In this document: piece by piece, positions 5,518 to 12,719 of the stretch | How the letters are laid out: every line of letters begins with the position of its first letter | Position numbering within the stretch: position 1 is the first letter of the stretch | Source: Actinobacteria bacterium 21-64-8 | Lineage (GTDB): Bacteria > Actinomycetota > Acidimicrobiia > Acidimicrobiales > RAAP-2 | DNA length: 12,776 nt | Assembly (NCBI GenBank): GCA_002255315.1 | Contig: NCBD01000009.1 | Location: 6,263 to 19,038 of the forward strand | Reading direction: 5' to 3' | Translations under genes and position numbers: made by a program | Notes under the pieces: model-generated | The model's database searches: none | Told to the model about the DNA's origin: nothing | Seen by the model: only the letters and a program-made list of their open reading frames with translations

Positions 5518-6012
5518 ATGGAGCGCTGGCATCTCGGAGTGATTTGCACGGGCAACATCTGCCGTTCGCCCATGGCGGAAATCGTATTTCGAGATCAGGT
5601 CGCCCGAGACCGGTATCTCGACGAGCGCGTCCAAGTCTCCAGTGCGGGCACCGCGCGCTGGCACGTCGGGTCCCCAATGGACCCCCAAGCCCGATCCGCG
5701 CTCGTCAGGGCGGGGTTTGCAAACCCGCACACCTCAGGCACGTTCGCGAACCGCGACTATCTGAACGCACTGGACCTGGCGATCGTCATGACCAACGAGC
5801 AGCGTGACGACGTGAAAGCGAGAATAGGGAACCAACTCGAAGTGCTGCTGTTGCGCGAGCTACTCGAGCCGCCCGCGTCACTTGATCTGGCCGATCCCTA
5901 CTACGGCAACGACGACGAGTTCGACGAGTGTCTCAGGACGATTCAAGCAGCGGGTCAACATTTGACATTGGTACTTCGTCAGCGACTGGGTGCAGACTCG
6001 CGCGAAGCTTGA
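5518..6012 (+). CDS. Low-molecular-weight protein tyrosine phosphatase
   Basis: 164 residues, normal to slightly long. These cytoplasmic enzymes hydrolyse phosphotyrosine or arginine phosphate via a cysteine nucleophile. The P-loop sits near the N-terminus: C10-TGNIC-R16-S17-PMAE fits Cx5RS exactly. SSAGT (41-45) is a family motif, and the general acid is D126 in LADPYYG, with the aromatic pair YY as in classic members. In actinobacteria such enzymes act on regulatory or exported phosphoproteins, but no partner tyrosine kinase is visible here. The ATG at 5518 has GAAAGG five bases upstream. It is transcribed alone, divergent from the DUF3040 gene. Its last 80 bases overlap the end of the minus-strand efflux gene. 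The residues after about 155 are probably a dispensable tail. Confidence 0.93.
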   Translation: MERWHLGVICTGNICRSPMAEIVFRDQVARDRYLDERVQVSSAGTARWHVGSPMDPQARSALVRAGFANPHTSGTFANRDYLNALDLAIVMTNEQRDDVKARIGNQLEVLLLRELLEPPASLDLADPYYGNDDEFDECLRTIQAAGQHLTLVLRQRLGADSREA

Positions 6013-7498
6013 TTTCGGGCAACGTCAACGACAGCACCACGGCGATAACTCCTACCGGCACGGCCCAGTGATAGATCGACTGAATCGAGCTCGCGATGCC
6101 ATTGAGTACGGCGTGCAACTGATTGGGGGGGAGATTCTTGAGCGTCGCCGGCGTAATCGTCGATAGGTCGACCGCTGGCTTGGTCACTCCAATACTGGCA
6201 AAATTCTTCGCAATTTCGTGGGGCAAGTTGTTGAGGTACAGCGCTCCAAAGATCGCCGTGCCAAAGGAACCACCGATGGAGCGAAAGAAATTGGTTCCCG
6301 CCGTAGCGGCCCCGATATCCGACGGGTTTACCGCGTTCTGCACCGCGGTGACCAGAATTTGCATCACCATGCCAATGCCCATGCCGAGAATCAACATATA
6401 CAACGAAAGGGTGTAACTCGAAGTCACTACGCCCACCGTTCCGAGCAGCGCGAGTCCGACCGTCATGACGATGGTGCCCATAATCGGGAAGGGACGATAG
6501 CGCCGCCCCTTACTGACGAGACTGCCAACGAGAATCGACATCCCAAAGAGTCCCACCATGAGGGGCAGCAATCGAATACCCGATTCGGTAGGCGAGACGT
6601 GACGCACCGTTTGAAAGAACAGGGGCAAAAACGTCATTGATCCGAACATCGCAAATCCGACGACGAAGCCAATCGCCGAAGCGGACGAAAAGACGCGATT
6701 CGCAAAGAGGTGGGGCGCGAGAATGGGCTCCGTAGCGCGCCGTTCGATGATGACGAAGATGACGCCGGCGACGAGGCCAACGACCAGTAATCCGATGGAC
6801 TTCCACGACGACCACGGAAACGTACTGCCTCCGAGCGACGTAAAGAGAATCAACGCCGACGCCGAGAGCGTCATTACCAGCGTGCCGGCGTAGTCCAGTA
6901 CGTGCGCTACGCGCTGGCGTGAGGCCGGCAGCGCCGCGGCCGTCACGAAGAGTGCGAGAATGCCAAAGGGCAGATTGACGAAGAAAATCCAGCGCCACGA
7001 CCAGTACTCGACGATGACCCCACCGAGCAATGGTCCGAGAACGGTCGCCGCGCCGAAGACGCCACCAAACATCCCCGCGTAGCGACCACGGTCGCGAGGC
7101 GGCACGATGTCGGCAATGACCGCCTGCGCGCCCACCATCAGTCCACCACCGCCCAGCCCTTGCACCGCGCGAAAGAGAATCAACTGAAACATTGAGTGCG
7201 CGACGCCGCACAACACGCTGCCCGCAAGAAAGAGGATGATTGCCCACTGAAAGAACTGCTTACGTCCATACAGGTCGCCCAACTTGCCCCAAATGGGTGT
7301 CGAGACCGTCGACGCGAGAAGGTAAGCGACGACGACCCAGGCCAAGTGGCTCGCGCCGTGCAAATCACCAGTGATGGTGGGAAGCGCCGTCGAGACAATG
7401 GTGCTGTCGAGCGCGGCGAGGAGCATGCCGAGCATGAGGGCCCCAAAAACGAAGTACAGCTCTCGTTTGGGTAAAAGGGCTGAACTTTCGTATTCCAT
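5933..7498 (-). CDS. DHA2-family MFS drug efflux transporter (EmrB/QacA type)
   Basis: 521 residues, consistent with 14 transmembrane helices. DHA2 pumps export diverse toxic compounds in exchange for protons. Visible motifs are LDSTIVSTALPTI (30-42, motif D1), GKLGDLYGRK (71-80, motif A), LFRAVQGLGGGG (108-119, motif B) and GPLLGGVIVEYWSWRWIFFV (155-174, motif C plus the family WRW-IF-x-N block). The ATG at 7498 is preceded by AAGGA, five bases away. No MFP/HlyD-type adaptor gene is adjacent, as expected for a monoderm. No TetR or MarR regulator is present nearby, though an imperfect palindrome lies upstream (separate entry). The substrate cannot be told from sequence. The final 26 codons overlap the phosphatase gene on the other strand. 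Confidence 0.94.
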   Translation of the reverse strand: MEYESSALLPKRELYFVFGALMLGMLLAALDSTIVSTALPTITGDLHGASHLAWVVVAYLLASTVSTPIWGKLGDLYGRKQFFQWAIILFLAGSVLCGVAHSMFQLILFRAVQGLGGGGLMVGAQAVIADIVPPRDRGRYAGMFGGVFGAATVLGPLLGGVIVEYWSWRWIFFVNLPFGILALFVTAAALPASRQRVAHVLDYAGTLVMTLSASALILFTSLGGSTFPWSSWKSIGLLVVGLVAGVIFVIIERRATEPILAPHLFANRVFSSASAIGFVVGFAMFGSMTFLPLFFQTVRHVSPTESGIRLLPLMVGLFGMSILVGSLVSKGRRYRPFPIMGTIVMTVGLALLGTVGVVTSSYTLSLYMLILGMGIGMVMQILVTAVQNAVNPSDIGAATAGTNFFRSIGGSFGTAIFGALYLNNLPHEIAKNFASIGVTKPAVDLSTITPATLKNLPPNQLHAVLNGIASSIQSIYHWAVPVGVIAVVLSLTLPEIKLRASLHPVADEVPMSNVDPLLESS

Positions 7499-7535
7499 TG
7501 AGTTCCTTGGGGAGGTCTTCGGGATGAACCGACGC

Positions 7536-7557
7536 GTCCACTACTTTAGTTACGGAC
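7536..7557. promoter_or_regulatory. Imperfect 22-bp palindrome between divergent efflux and antiporter genes
   Basis: The left half GTCCACTACTT and the reverse complement of the right half, GTCCGTAACTA, agree at 7 of 11 positions, with perfect GTCC/GGAC ends and an ACTA-aag-TAGT core on the minus strand. It overlaps a possible minus-strand -10 (TAAAGT, 7543-7548) for the efflux gene and lies 38 bp before the antiporter start. The size and location suit a dimeric repressor site. No cognate regulator is in the window. The remainder of the 7499-7595 gap holds only the efflux ribosome binding site. Confidence 0.35.
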
Positions 7558-7595
7558 CATGACCACAGTGCCGGAAGCTTCGCGAGCCCGCTGAA

Positions 7596-8747
7596 ATGGT
7601 CAAACGCGCACCACGTTCTCTACTTCGGCGAGTCGACCGTCCCTACGCCTCGGCCCTGACGCTGAGTCTTGGCGCAATCGTCGCGCTCGTCTATTCAGCG
7701 CTGGCAGTGGGTTCCTACTTCACGCTCACGAACAACGTTGCGGCGCCCACGTGGCTGGCACACATCGATGCCTCGTCACTACACGATTTTGTCCTGAATG
7801 GTCTCATGACGATTTTCTTTTACGCCATCGGGCTCGAACTTCGCCGTGAGTTGACCTCGGGGGCCCTTCGCCACACGCGCGACGCCGTGGCTCCGTTGTC
7901 GGGGGCGCTCGGCGGAATGCTCATGACGGCGGGGATCTCCCTCGCACTTGGCGTGCTGTTGTCGAGCGCACCGCTGCGTCGTGGTTGGGGGGTGCCTATG
8001 GCGACGGATCTCGCCTTCACCCTGGGCGCACTGACCCTCGCGGGTCCACGAGTACCGCGCTCAATTCGAACATTTCTGTTAACCCTCGCGATCGCCGATG
8101 ACGTCTTGAGCGTCGTCGCGCTGTTAATCGTGGGCGCGACACGACTCGACGTCCTCTGGCTAGTTGCGGTCGCGATACTCGCCGTGGGTGCGTGGCGGCT
8201 CGGACGCCGACCGCGTCCTCGACTCGTGAGCGTTGCTGTGCTGATTGCCTTATGGTTCTGTTTCGTTCAAGCACACTTGGAGCCGGCGCTCGCGGGGGTG
8301 CTCGCGGGCGTCTTGGTGAGCAGCGAGAGCGCGACGCACGCGCAATTGGAGCGCAGCGCCACGCGCCTGTCGACCCTGCTCGTCCTGCCGCTCTTTGGCT
8401 TCGTCGCCGTAGGACTGCACTGGTCGCAGGTCCACTTTGCGGGGCGGCCTGGCACCGTCATCACCGCGACCGTGGTGGTGCGCCTCGTGGGCAAAGTAAT
8501 TGGCGTCAGCCTCGGCGCGTTGCTGGCGTCTCGCTGGGGCTTTGGCCTCCCGGCGGGGATGACCCGTTCAATGCTCATTTCCGTCGCCTTATTATGCGCC
8601 ATGGGCTTCACGGTCCCCTTATTGTTCGCGACGACGCTCTTTGGCGCCGCGAGCGCCATCTACGTTGCCTTCTCCGTTGGACTGCTAATTGCGACGGTCG
8701 TGTCCGGCGTCGTTGGCGTCGTTGCCCTACGCGTGGCACTTCGCTGA
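7596..8747 (+). CDS. nhaA: NhaA-type Na+/H+ antiporter
   Basis: 383 residues, close to the family norm. NhaA expels Na+ in exchange for protons across the cytoplasmic membrane for pH and salt homeostasis. The transport-site motifs are preserved: MATDLAFTLG (135-144) carries the unwound-helix Asp (D138), LAIADD (164-169) gives the ion-binding Asp pair D168-D169, and GKVIGVSL (299-306) supplies the lysine at the place of E. coli K300. IFFYAIGLELRREL (73-86) is another family block. Differences are Asn in NGLM (68-71), where NhaA usually has an Asp, and Glu229, where I align the pH-sensing His225 of the E. coli protein. There is a stop in frame at 7560 and no other start upstream. No clear ribosome binding site precedes the ATG at 7596. 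Confidence 0.92.
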   Translation: MVKRAPRSLLRRVDRPYASALTLSLGAIVALVYSALAVGSYFTLTNNVAAPTWLAHIDASSLHDFVLNGLMTIFFYAIGLELRRELTSGALRHTRDAVAPLSGALGGMLMTAGISLALGVLLSSAPLRRGWGVPMATDLAFTLGALTLAGPRVPRSIRTFLLTLAIADDVLSVVALLIVGATRLDVLWLVAVAILAVGAWRLGRRPRPRLVSVAVLIALWFCFVQAHLEPALAGVLAGVLVSSESATHAQLERSATRLSTLLVLPLFGFVAVGLHWSQVHFAGRPGTVITATVVVRLVGKVIGVSLGALLASRWGFGLPAGMTRSMLISVALLCAMGFTVPLLFATTLFGAASAIYVAFSVGLLIATVVSGVVGVVALRVALR

Positions 8748-8763
8748 CTAGTTTGAAGGGAAC

Positions 8764-9732
8764 GTGAAAACTCGCCTAACCGAACTACTGGGCATTGACT
8801 ACCCCATCATGCTCGCGGGTATGGGGGGTGTCTCCTACAGCGCACTCGCCGCGGCCGTGTCGAACGCCGGCGGATACGGCTGTCTCGGCGCTTCGACGAT
8901 GTCGAGTGAACGATTGGCCGAAGAGATTGCTCGAACTAAGGTTCTCACCACTCGACCCTTCGGCGTCGACCTCTTGACGGCATTTCCCGAGACCCTCGAC
9001 GCCAACGTCGAGCTATTAATTGAAGGTGGCGCTTCGACGTTCGTCGCCGGTCTGGGGGTGCCGCGCCACGTCATTCAAACCTGTCACGACGCTGGCGTAC
9101 TGGTGATTTCGATGTGCGGCAAAGTCGAGCACGCCAAGCGCGCACTCGATGCCGGCTGTGACGTCGTCGTGGCTCAGGGCACCGAGGCTGGCGGACACAC
9201 GGGAACGGTCGCGACTTTTCCGCTCGTGCCCATGATTGTTGACGCGATCAAAGGAGCGATTCCCGTCGTCGCCGCGGGTGGCGTCTTCGACGGACGCGGC
9301 CTCGCGGCGGCGTTGGCCCTCGGCGCCGATGGCGTATGGGTGGGTACACGCTTTATCGCCACGCCCGAAGCACGCACGTTGCCGGGATACCACGATCGCA
9401 TCCTTCAAGCGAAAGAGGACGACACCACCGTGTCGCGCGCTTTTAGTGGAAAGACGATGCGGGTCATAAAAAATGACACGACGGAACGCTATGAACGTGA
9501 CCCGAGTCTTCTCCAGCGATTCCCCGACCAGTTACTCGCCTCGCTGAGTGAAGGCGTCTTTCACCTCGGCGGTGACGAACACACCCCCAACGTCGACCCG
9601 GCACGCGAGGGCTACCCCGCGGGGCAAGTAGTTGGTGCGATCGACGCACTGCGGCCAGCGGGTGAAATCGTGCATCAAATGGTCCGCGAGGCCGAAGTTG
9701 CCCTCGCCCGCCTGAGTGCTCTGTCGCACTAG
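8764..9732 (+). CDS. Nitronate monooxygenase / NPD-FabK family FMN protein
   Basis: 322 residues, TIM-barrel type. Nitronate monooxygenases oxidise toxic nitronates such as propionate 3-nitronate using FMN; relatives include FabK enoyl reductases. The N-terminal IDYPIMLAGMGGVS (11-24) is the flavin-proximal family opening. VVVAQGTEAGGHTG (134-147) contains the conserved His (H145) used as catalytic base in studied enzymes. IPVVAAGGVFDGRGLAAALA (166-185) and GADGVWVGTRFIATPEA (187-203) bind the FMN phosphate. The GTG at 8764 follows the nhaA stop by 16 bp, with GAAGGGA just before it, so the two may be cotranscribed. The middle section RAFSGKTMRVIKNDTTERY resembles uncharacterised members, so the exact substrate is unproven. 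Confidence 0.9.
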   Translation: MKTRLTELLGIDYPIMLAGMGGVSYSALAAAVSNAGGYGCLGASTMSSERLAEEIARTKVLTTRPFGVDLLTAFPETLDANVELLIEGGASTFVAGLGVPRHVIQTCHDAGVLVISMCGKVEHAKRALDAGCDVVVAQGTEAGGHTGTVATFPLVPMIVDAIKGAIPVVAAGGVFDGRGLAAALALGADGVWVGTRFIATPEARTLPGYHDRILQAKEDDTTVSRAFSGKTMRVIKNDTTERYERDPSLLQRFPDQLLASLSEGVFHLGGDEHTPNVDPAREGYPAGQVVGAIDALRPAGEIVHQMVREAEVALARLSALSH

Positions 9733-9741
9733 TCGAGCACG

Positions 9742-9775
9742 GTCGGGTGCGCCAAGTTCGCTCGACGCACCCGAC
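9742..9775 (+). terminator. Perfect 10-bp inverted repeat, probable terminator or operator
   Basis: GTCGGGTGCG (9742-9751) and CGCACCCGAC (9766-9775) are exact complements separated by 14 bases. It begins 9 bases after the nitronate monooxygenase stop, where a terminator is expected. There is no T run after it; the following bases are GGGTGACGCG. It could therefore be a hairpin terminator of the T-poor kind, or a dyad bound by the Fur-family protein encoded next. The sequence is too GC-rich to resemble classic Fur or Zur boxes, so the terminator reading is preferred. Confidence 0.55.
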
Positions 9776-9817
9776 GGGTGACGCGACGCGACGTACGGCG
9801 CCATTGCCCCTCGGCTC

Positions 9818-9823
9818 TAGTCT
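9818..9823 (+). promoter_or_regulatory. Candidate -10 for a leaderless Fur-family transcript
   Basis: TAGTCT fits TANNNT and ends 7 bases before the GTG at 9831, which has no Shine-Dalgarno sequence. In actinobacteria this arrangement often marks a leaderless mRNA starting at the start codon. No recognisable -35 lies 16-18 bp upstream. The rest of the gap from 9776 shows no other element. Confidence 0.3.
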
Positions 9824-9830
9824 GGCATTG

Positions 9831-10304
9831 GTGAACAACGTGACCCCCGACGAATCGACCATTCTCTCGGCCATTCGTGGTGCCGCCAAGCGCGTCACGG
9901 TCGCCAAACGAACGGTCGCGCACGTTCTCGCTAACGCGTCTGGGCACCTCACCGCCGACGAAATAACCCTCGCCGTTCAACAACTTCGTCCCGAGGTGAG
10001 CCCCTCAACGATTTATCGAATCCTCGAGGAATTCGAAGAGCTCGACCTTGTCGTGCACGCCCACTTGGGCCAAGCCGCCGCGGTGTACCACCTGATGGGC
10101 ATCGTCCACGGACATCTGACCTGTGAGCAGTGCCAAACCACCGTCGAAATTCCTTCGTCTCACTTTGACGCCCTGAGTCGCGAACTCTTATCGCGTTACG
10201 GGTTCCAACTTGATCGCCACCACGTGGCGCTCAGCGGACGCTGCGCCGAGTGTCGCGCCTACACCACGAGTGCACCTACCCCTGGCGACGCGACACCTTC
10301 GTGA
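9831..10304 (+). CDS. Fur-family metal- or redox-responsive transcriptional regulator
   Basis: 157 residues. Fur-family proteins are dimeric repressors that sense iron, zinc, manganese or peroxide. A winged helix occupies about 8-80, with LTADEI and the recognition region SPSTIYRILEEFEELDLV (57-74). The structural zinc site is intact: C98-EQ-C101 and C138-AE-C141. HGHLTC (93-98) retains two of the family's sensing histidines; H39 and H130 occupy other usual ligand positions. The Glu (E81 in E. coli Fur) or Cys (actinobacterial Zur) ligand is not evident; H87 lies nearby. Metal specificity is therefore undecided. The GTG at 9831 starts just before the normal domain boundary; a second GTG at 9840 is possible. 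Its TGA overlaps the ABC ATPase start as GTGA, so it heads a coupled operon and probably controls it. Confidence 0.9.
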   Translation: MNNVTPDESTILSAIRGAAKRVTVAKRTVAHVLANASGHLTADEITLAVQQLRPEVSPSTIYRILEEFEELDLVVHAHLGQAAAVYHLMGIVHGHLTCEQCQTTVEIPSSHFDALSRELLSRYGFQLDRHHVALSGRCAECRAYTTSAPTPGDATPS

Positions 10305-11215
10305 TCTCGGTTCAGCACCTCACGAAGCGTTTTGGCTCGACACTTGCGGTCAATGACCTCACCTTCGACGTACGGCCCGGCGTCGTGACCGGGTTCCTTG
10401 GACCCAACGGCTCGGGCAAGTCAACCACCATGCGACTCATCCTCGGACTCGATCACGCCACCAGCGGCCACGCCAGTGTCAACGGCAAGCGCTACCGGGA
10501 CCTCGACGAACCCCTGCGCGAAGTCGGCGCACTCCTCGACGCCAAAGCCGTTCACCCGGGTCGAAGCGCCCGACAACACTTGCGCGCTCTCGCGGCGTCG
10601 AATCGAATTCCCTTCAGCCGTGTCGATGACGTCCTCGAAACTACCGGCATCACGTCGGTAGCGGAAAAGAAAGTCGGCACCTTCTCAATGGGCATGAGTC
10701 AGCGTCTCGGCATCGCCGCGGCCCTGCTGGGTGATCCGGGTATTTTGCTCTTCGACGAACCCGTCAATGGCCTCGATCCCGAAGGAATCCGCTGGATTCG
10801 AGAGTTCTTTCACGCACTGGCAAAAGAGGGCCGCACTGTCTTTGTCAGTTCACACCTCATGAGTGAAATGGCTCTGACTGCCCAGCAGATCATCGTCATT
10901 GGCCGGGGTCGCTTGATCACCCAAGGCTCGGTCGACGAGCTGACTGCGGGCGCGAAGGGCGAAGTCTTCGTGCGCGCGCGAGATTCGAACGCGCTTGAAG
11001 CGGCGCTCGCGCGTGAGGGGGCGACCTATCGCGCCGAGGGCCCGGGCTTCATCGTCGAGTCACTCGACGCTGCAGCATTAGGTGAACTCGCCTTACGCGC
11101 GGGCGTCGCGTTGTCCACACTTACGCCACAGCGCGCTTCGCTGGAAGAGGTGTTTATGGACTTGACCTCCGACGACGTGGAGTACAGCGCGATACACCAC
11201 GCTGGTGACTCGTGA
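10301..11215 (+). CDS. ABC-2 type exporter ATP-binding protein
   Basis: 304 residues. It powers the membrane permease encoded next. Walker A is GPNGSGKST (34-42), the signature loop is FSMGMSQR (128-135; the LSGGQ-equivalent form common in ABC-2 exporters), Walker B is ILLFDEP (148-154) with the catalytic Glu E153, and the switch His is H185 in VSSHLMSE. VGALLDAKAVHPGRSARQHL (75-94) is a typical block of actinobacterial drug or lantibiotic export ATPases (BcrA/DrrA-like). A C-terminal domain of about 85 residues follows, as in that group. The GTG at 10301 overlaps the Fur-family stop, and the TGA overlaps the permease GTG, both as GTGA. The subfamily suggests self-protection or antibiotic export; the actual cargo is unknown. 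Confidence 0.93.
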   Translation: MISVQHLTKRFGSTLAVNDLTFDVRPGVVTGFLGPNGSGKSTTMRLILGLDHATSGHASVNGKRYRDLDEPLREVGALLDAKAVHPGRSARQHLRALAASNRIPFSRVDDVLETTGITSVAEKKVGTFSMGMSQRLGIAAALLGDPGILLFDEPVNGLDPEGIRWIREFFHALAKEGRTVFVSSHLMSEMALTAQQIIVIGRGRLITQGSVDELTAGAKGEVFVRARDSNALEAALAREGATYRAEGPGFIVESLDAAALGELALRAGVALSTLTPQRASLEEVFMDLTSDDVEYSAIHHAGDS

Positions 11216-11997
11216 ACCCGCAACCAAATCTCGCGTCGGTGATTCGATCGGAGTGGATAAAGTTCCGCACCGTGCGTTCGAGCGTCACCGGCGTCTTTTT
11301 AACTTTTGTCTTGACGGTGGGCCTTGGTGCACTCGTCACATCAACGATTCGCTCGCACTGGGGTGAGCGCTCAGCGCTACGACGGGCCATCTTCGATCCC
11401 GTGTCGACGAGTCTCAGTGGCACACTCTTTGCACAGTTCGCCATTGGCGTGATCGGAGTTCTCTTCGTTTCGTCGGAATATTCGTCGGGCTCCATTCGCA
11501 CGTCGCTCGCGGCGGTGCCGCGACGACTGCGACTCGTCGCCGCTAAGTGCGTCGTATTGAGCATCGTCATGATCATTGTCGCCGAGCTCGCCAGTTTCAT
11601 CACATTCATCTTGGGTCAGTCCATTTACTCGGGCGTCGTACCGACGGCGTCGCTCGCGAACGCCGCAGTCTTGCGCTCCGTGCTCTTTGCTGGTCTGTAC
11701 CTAACGTTGTTAAGTCTCATCGGACTTGGACTCGGCTTAATTTTGCGCCAGAGCGCGGCCAGCATTTCGGTCTTTACCTCGTTACTCTTAATCGTGCCCA
11801 TCATCACGCTGCTTTTGCCTCAGAGCTGGCAAAACACGATGGACCGCTACGAGCCCAGCCAGTTGGGCCAGGCCATGATGTCGCCCACGCCGGCCGCTTT
11901 CTCCTTTAGCGCGTGGATGGCCCTGCTCATATTGACGCTCTACACCGCCGCCATCGTCGGCGCGGGCAGCGCGATGTTGGCGCGGCGAGACCACTAG
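11212..11997 (+). CDS. ABC-2 type exporter permease
   Basis: 261 residues with about six hydrophobic helices, roughly at 24-45, 74-94, 107-133, 148-173, 181-200 and 233-255. The N-terminal LASVIRSEWIKFRTVRSS (7-24) is the amphipathic coupling segment characteristic of actinobacterial ABC-2 permeases, and SSEYSSGSIRTSL (93-105) is their conserved loop. Together with the preceding ATPase it would form a homodimeric exporter with two ATPase subunits. The GTG at 11212 overlaps the ATPase stop (GTGA). The nitroreductase start follows the TAG stop by only 4 bases, so the operon continues. The exported substrate cannot be read from the sequence. Confidence 0.92.
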   Translation: MNPQPNLASVIRSEWIKFRTVRSSVTGVFLTFVLTVGLGALVTSTIRSHWGERSALRRAIFDPVSTSLSGTLFAQFAIGVIGVLFVSSEYSSGSIRTSLAAVPRRLRLVAAKCVVLSIVMIIVAELASFITFILGQSIYSGVVPTASLANAAVLRSVLFAGLYLTLLSLIGLGLGLILRQSAASISVFTSLLLIVPIITLLLPQSWQNTMDRYEPSQLGQAMMSPTPAAFSFSAWMALLILTLYTAAIVGAGSAMLARRDH

Positions 11998-12001
11998 CAC
12001 G

Positions 12002-12685
12002 ATGGAACTTCGCGACGCGCTGCGCAGCACGGGCTCGATTCGTAGTTTTCAGGACCGACCCGTGAGTGACGAGTTGCTCTTCGAGATTCTCGACGACGCA
12101 CGCTTTGGACCGTCGGGCGGCAATCGCCAGGCCTGGCACGTGACGGTGCTTAAAGATCCCACTTTGCGTGCGCGCGTGGGCGAACTGTACCTCGACGCGT
12201 GGCACGACTACGTCGGCCACGTCTTAAGCGGCCTGACCCCCTTTTCCCCGACTCTTACCCCCACCGAGCGCGACCTTGCCGCGAGCAAACGCCCCGACGC
12301 AATCGCCATTTCAAAGCCCGATGGCTTCGCCGAAACGATCGCTCGCGCCCCGATTCTGCTCGCGGTGAGCGTTGAACTGGGGTCCCTCGCCGCCACTGAC
12401 CGTGACCTCAATCGCTACCAAATCGTCGGCGGGGCTTCGGTCTACCCCTTCGTGTGGAACATCTTGCTCGCGGCTCACGAACGTGGTCTCGGCGGCGTCA
12501 TGACGACCGTCGCGACCCGCAAAGAACCAGAGATTGCCACACTCTTACACTTGCCCGACCAGAGCGCCTTGGCCTCGATTGTGGCACTGGGCTACCCCAC
12601 GACGAGACCCACCAAGCTCAAGCGTCGCGCCGTTGGCGAGTTCACGAGTATTGACTACGCCGACGGTGCTACGTTTCAGCCGTGA
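12002..12685 (+). CDS. Nitroreductase-family FMN oxidoreductase
   Basis: 227 residues. Nitroreductases use FMN and NAD(P)H to reduce nitro compounds, quinones and related electrophiles as dimers. The N-terminus shows the FMN-binding block GSIRSFQDRPVSDELLFEIL (11-30) with the usual Arg-Ser-x-x-Phe arrangement, followed by ARFGPSGGNRQAWHVTVL (33-50), which matches the family A-x-x-A-P-S-x-x-N-x-Q-x-W motif. In the C-terminal half, AHERGLGGVMTT (157-168) is the second FMN-phosphate region and VALGYP (194-199) the terminal strand motif. The ATG at 12002 comes 4 bases after the permease stop, with no separate ribosome binding site, so translation is probably coupled. Its presence in a Fur-led exporter operon points to detoxification. 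The physiological substrate is unknown. Confidence 0.9.
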   Translation: MELRDALRSTGSIRSFQDRPVSDELLFEILDDARFGPSGGNRQAWHVTVLKDPTLRARVGELYLDAWHDYVGHVLSGLTPFSPTLTPTERDLAASKRPDAIAISKPDGFAETIARAPILLAVSVELGSLAATDRDLNRYQIVGGASVYPFVWNILLAAHERGLGGVMTTVATRKEPEIATLLHLPDQSALASIVALGYPTTRPTKLKRRAVGEFTSIDYADGATFQP

Positions 12686-12719
12686 CGTCAGTTCCTGCCC
12701 CGGGCGCGGCGCAGACCTT

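Noticed and set aside
6510..7247. 245-codon minus-strand frame inside the efflux gene
   Set aside because: A frame-shifted shadow of the MFS transporter, rich in Arg and Gly, with no hydrophobic pattern of its own.
8192..8767. 191-codon plus-strand frame inside nhaA
   Set aside because: A shadow frame of the antiporter. The membrane-protein reading frame matches NhaA throughout.
9747..9830. 28-codon upstream extension of the Fur-family gene
   Set aside because: It would begin inside the inverted repeat and adds residues absent from the family; the domain starts naturally after the GTG at 9831.
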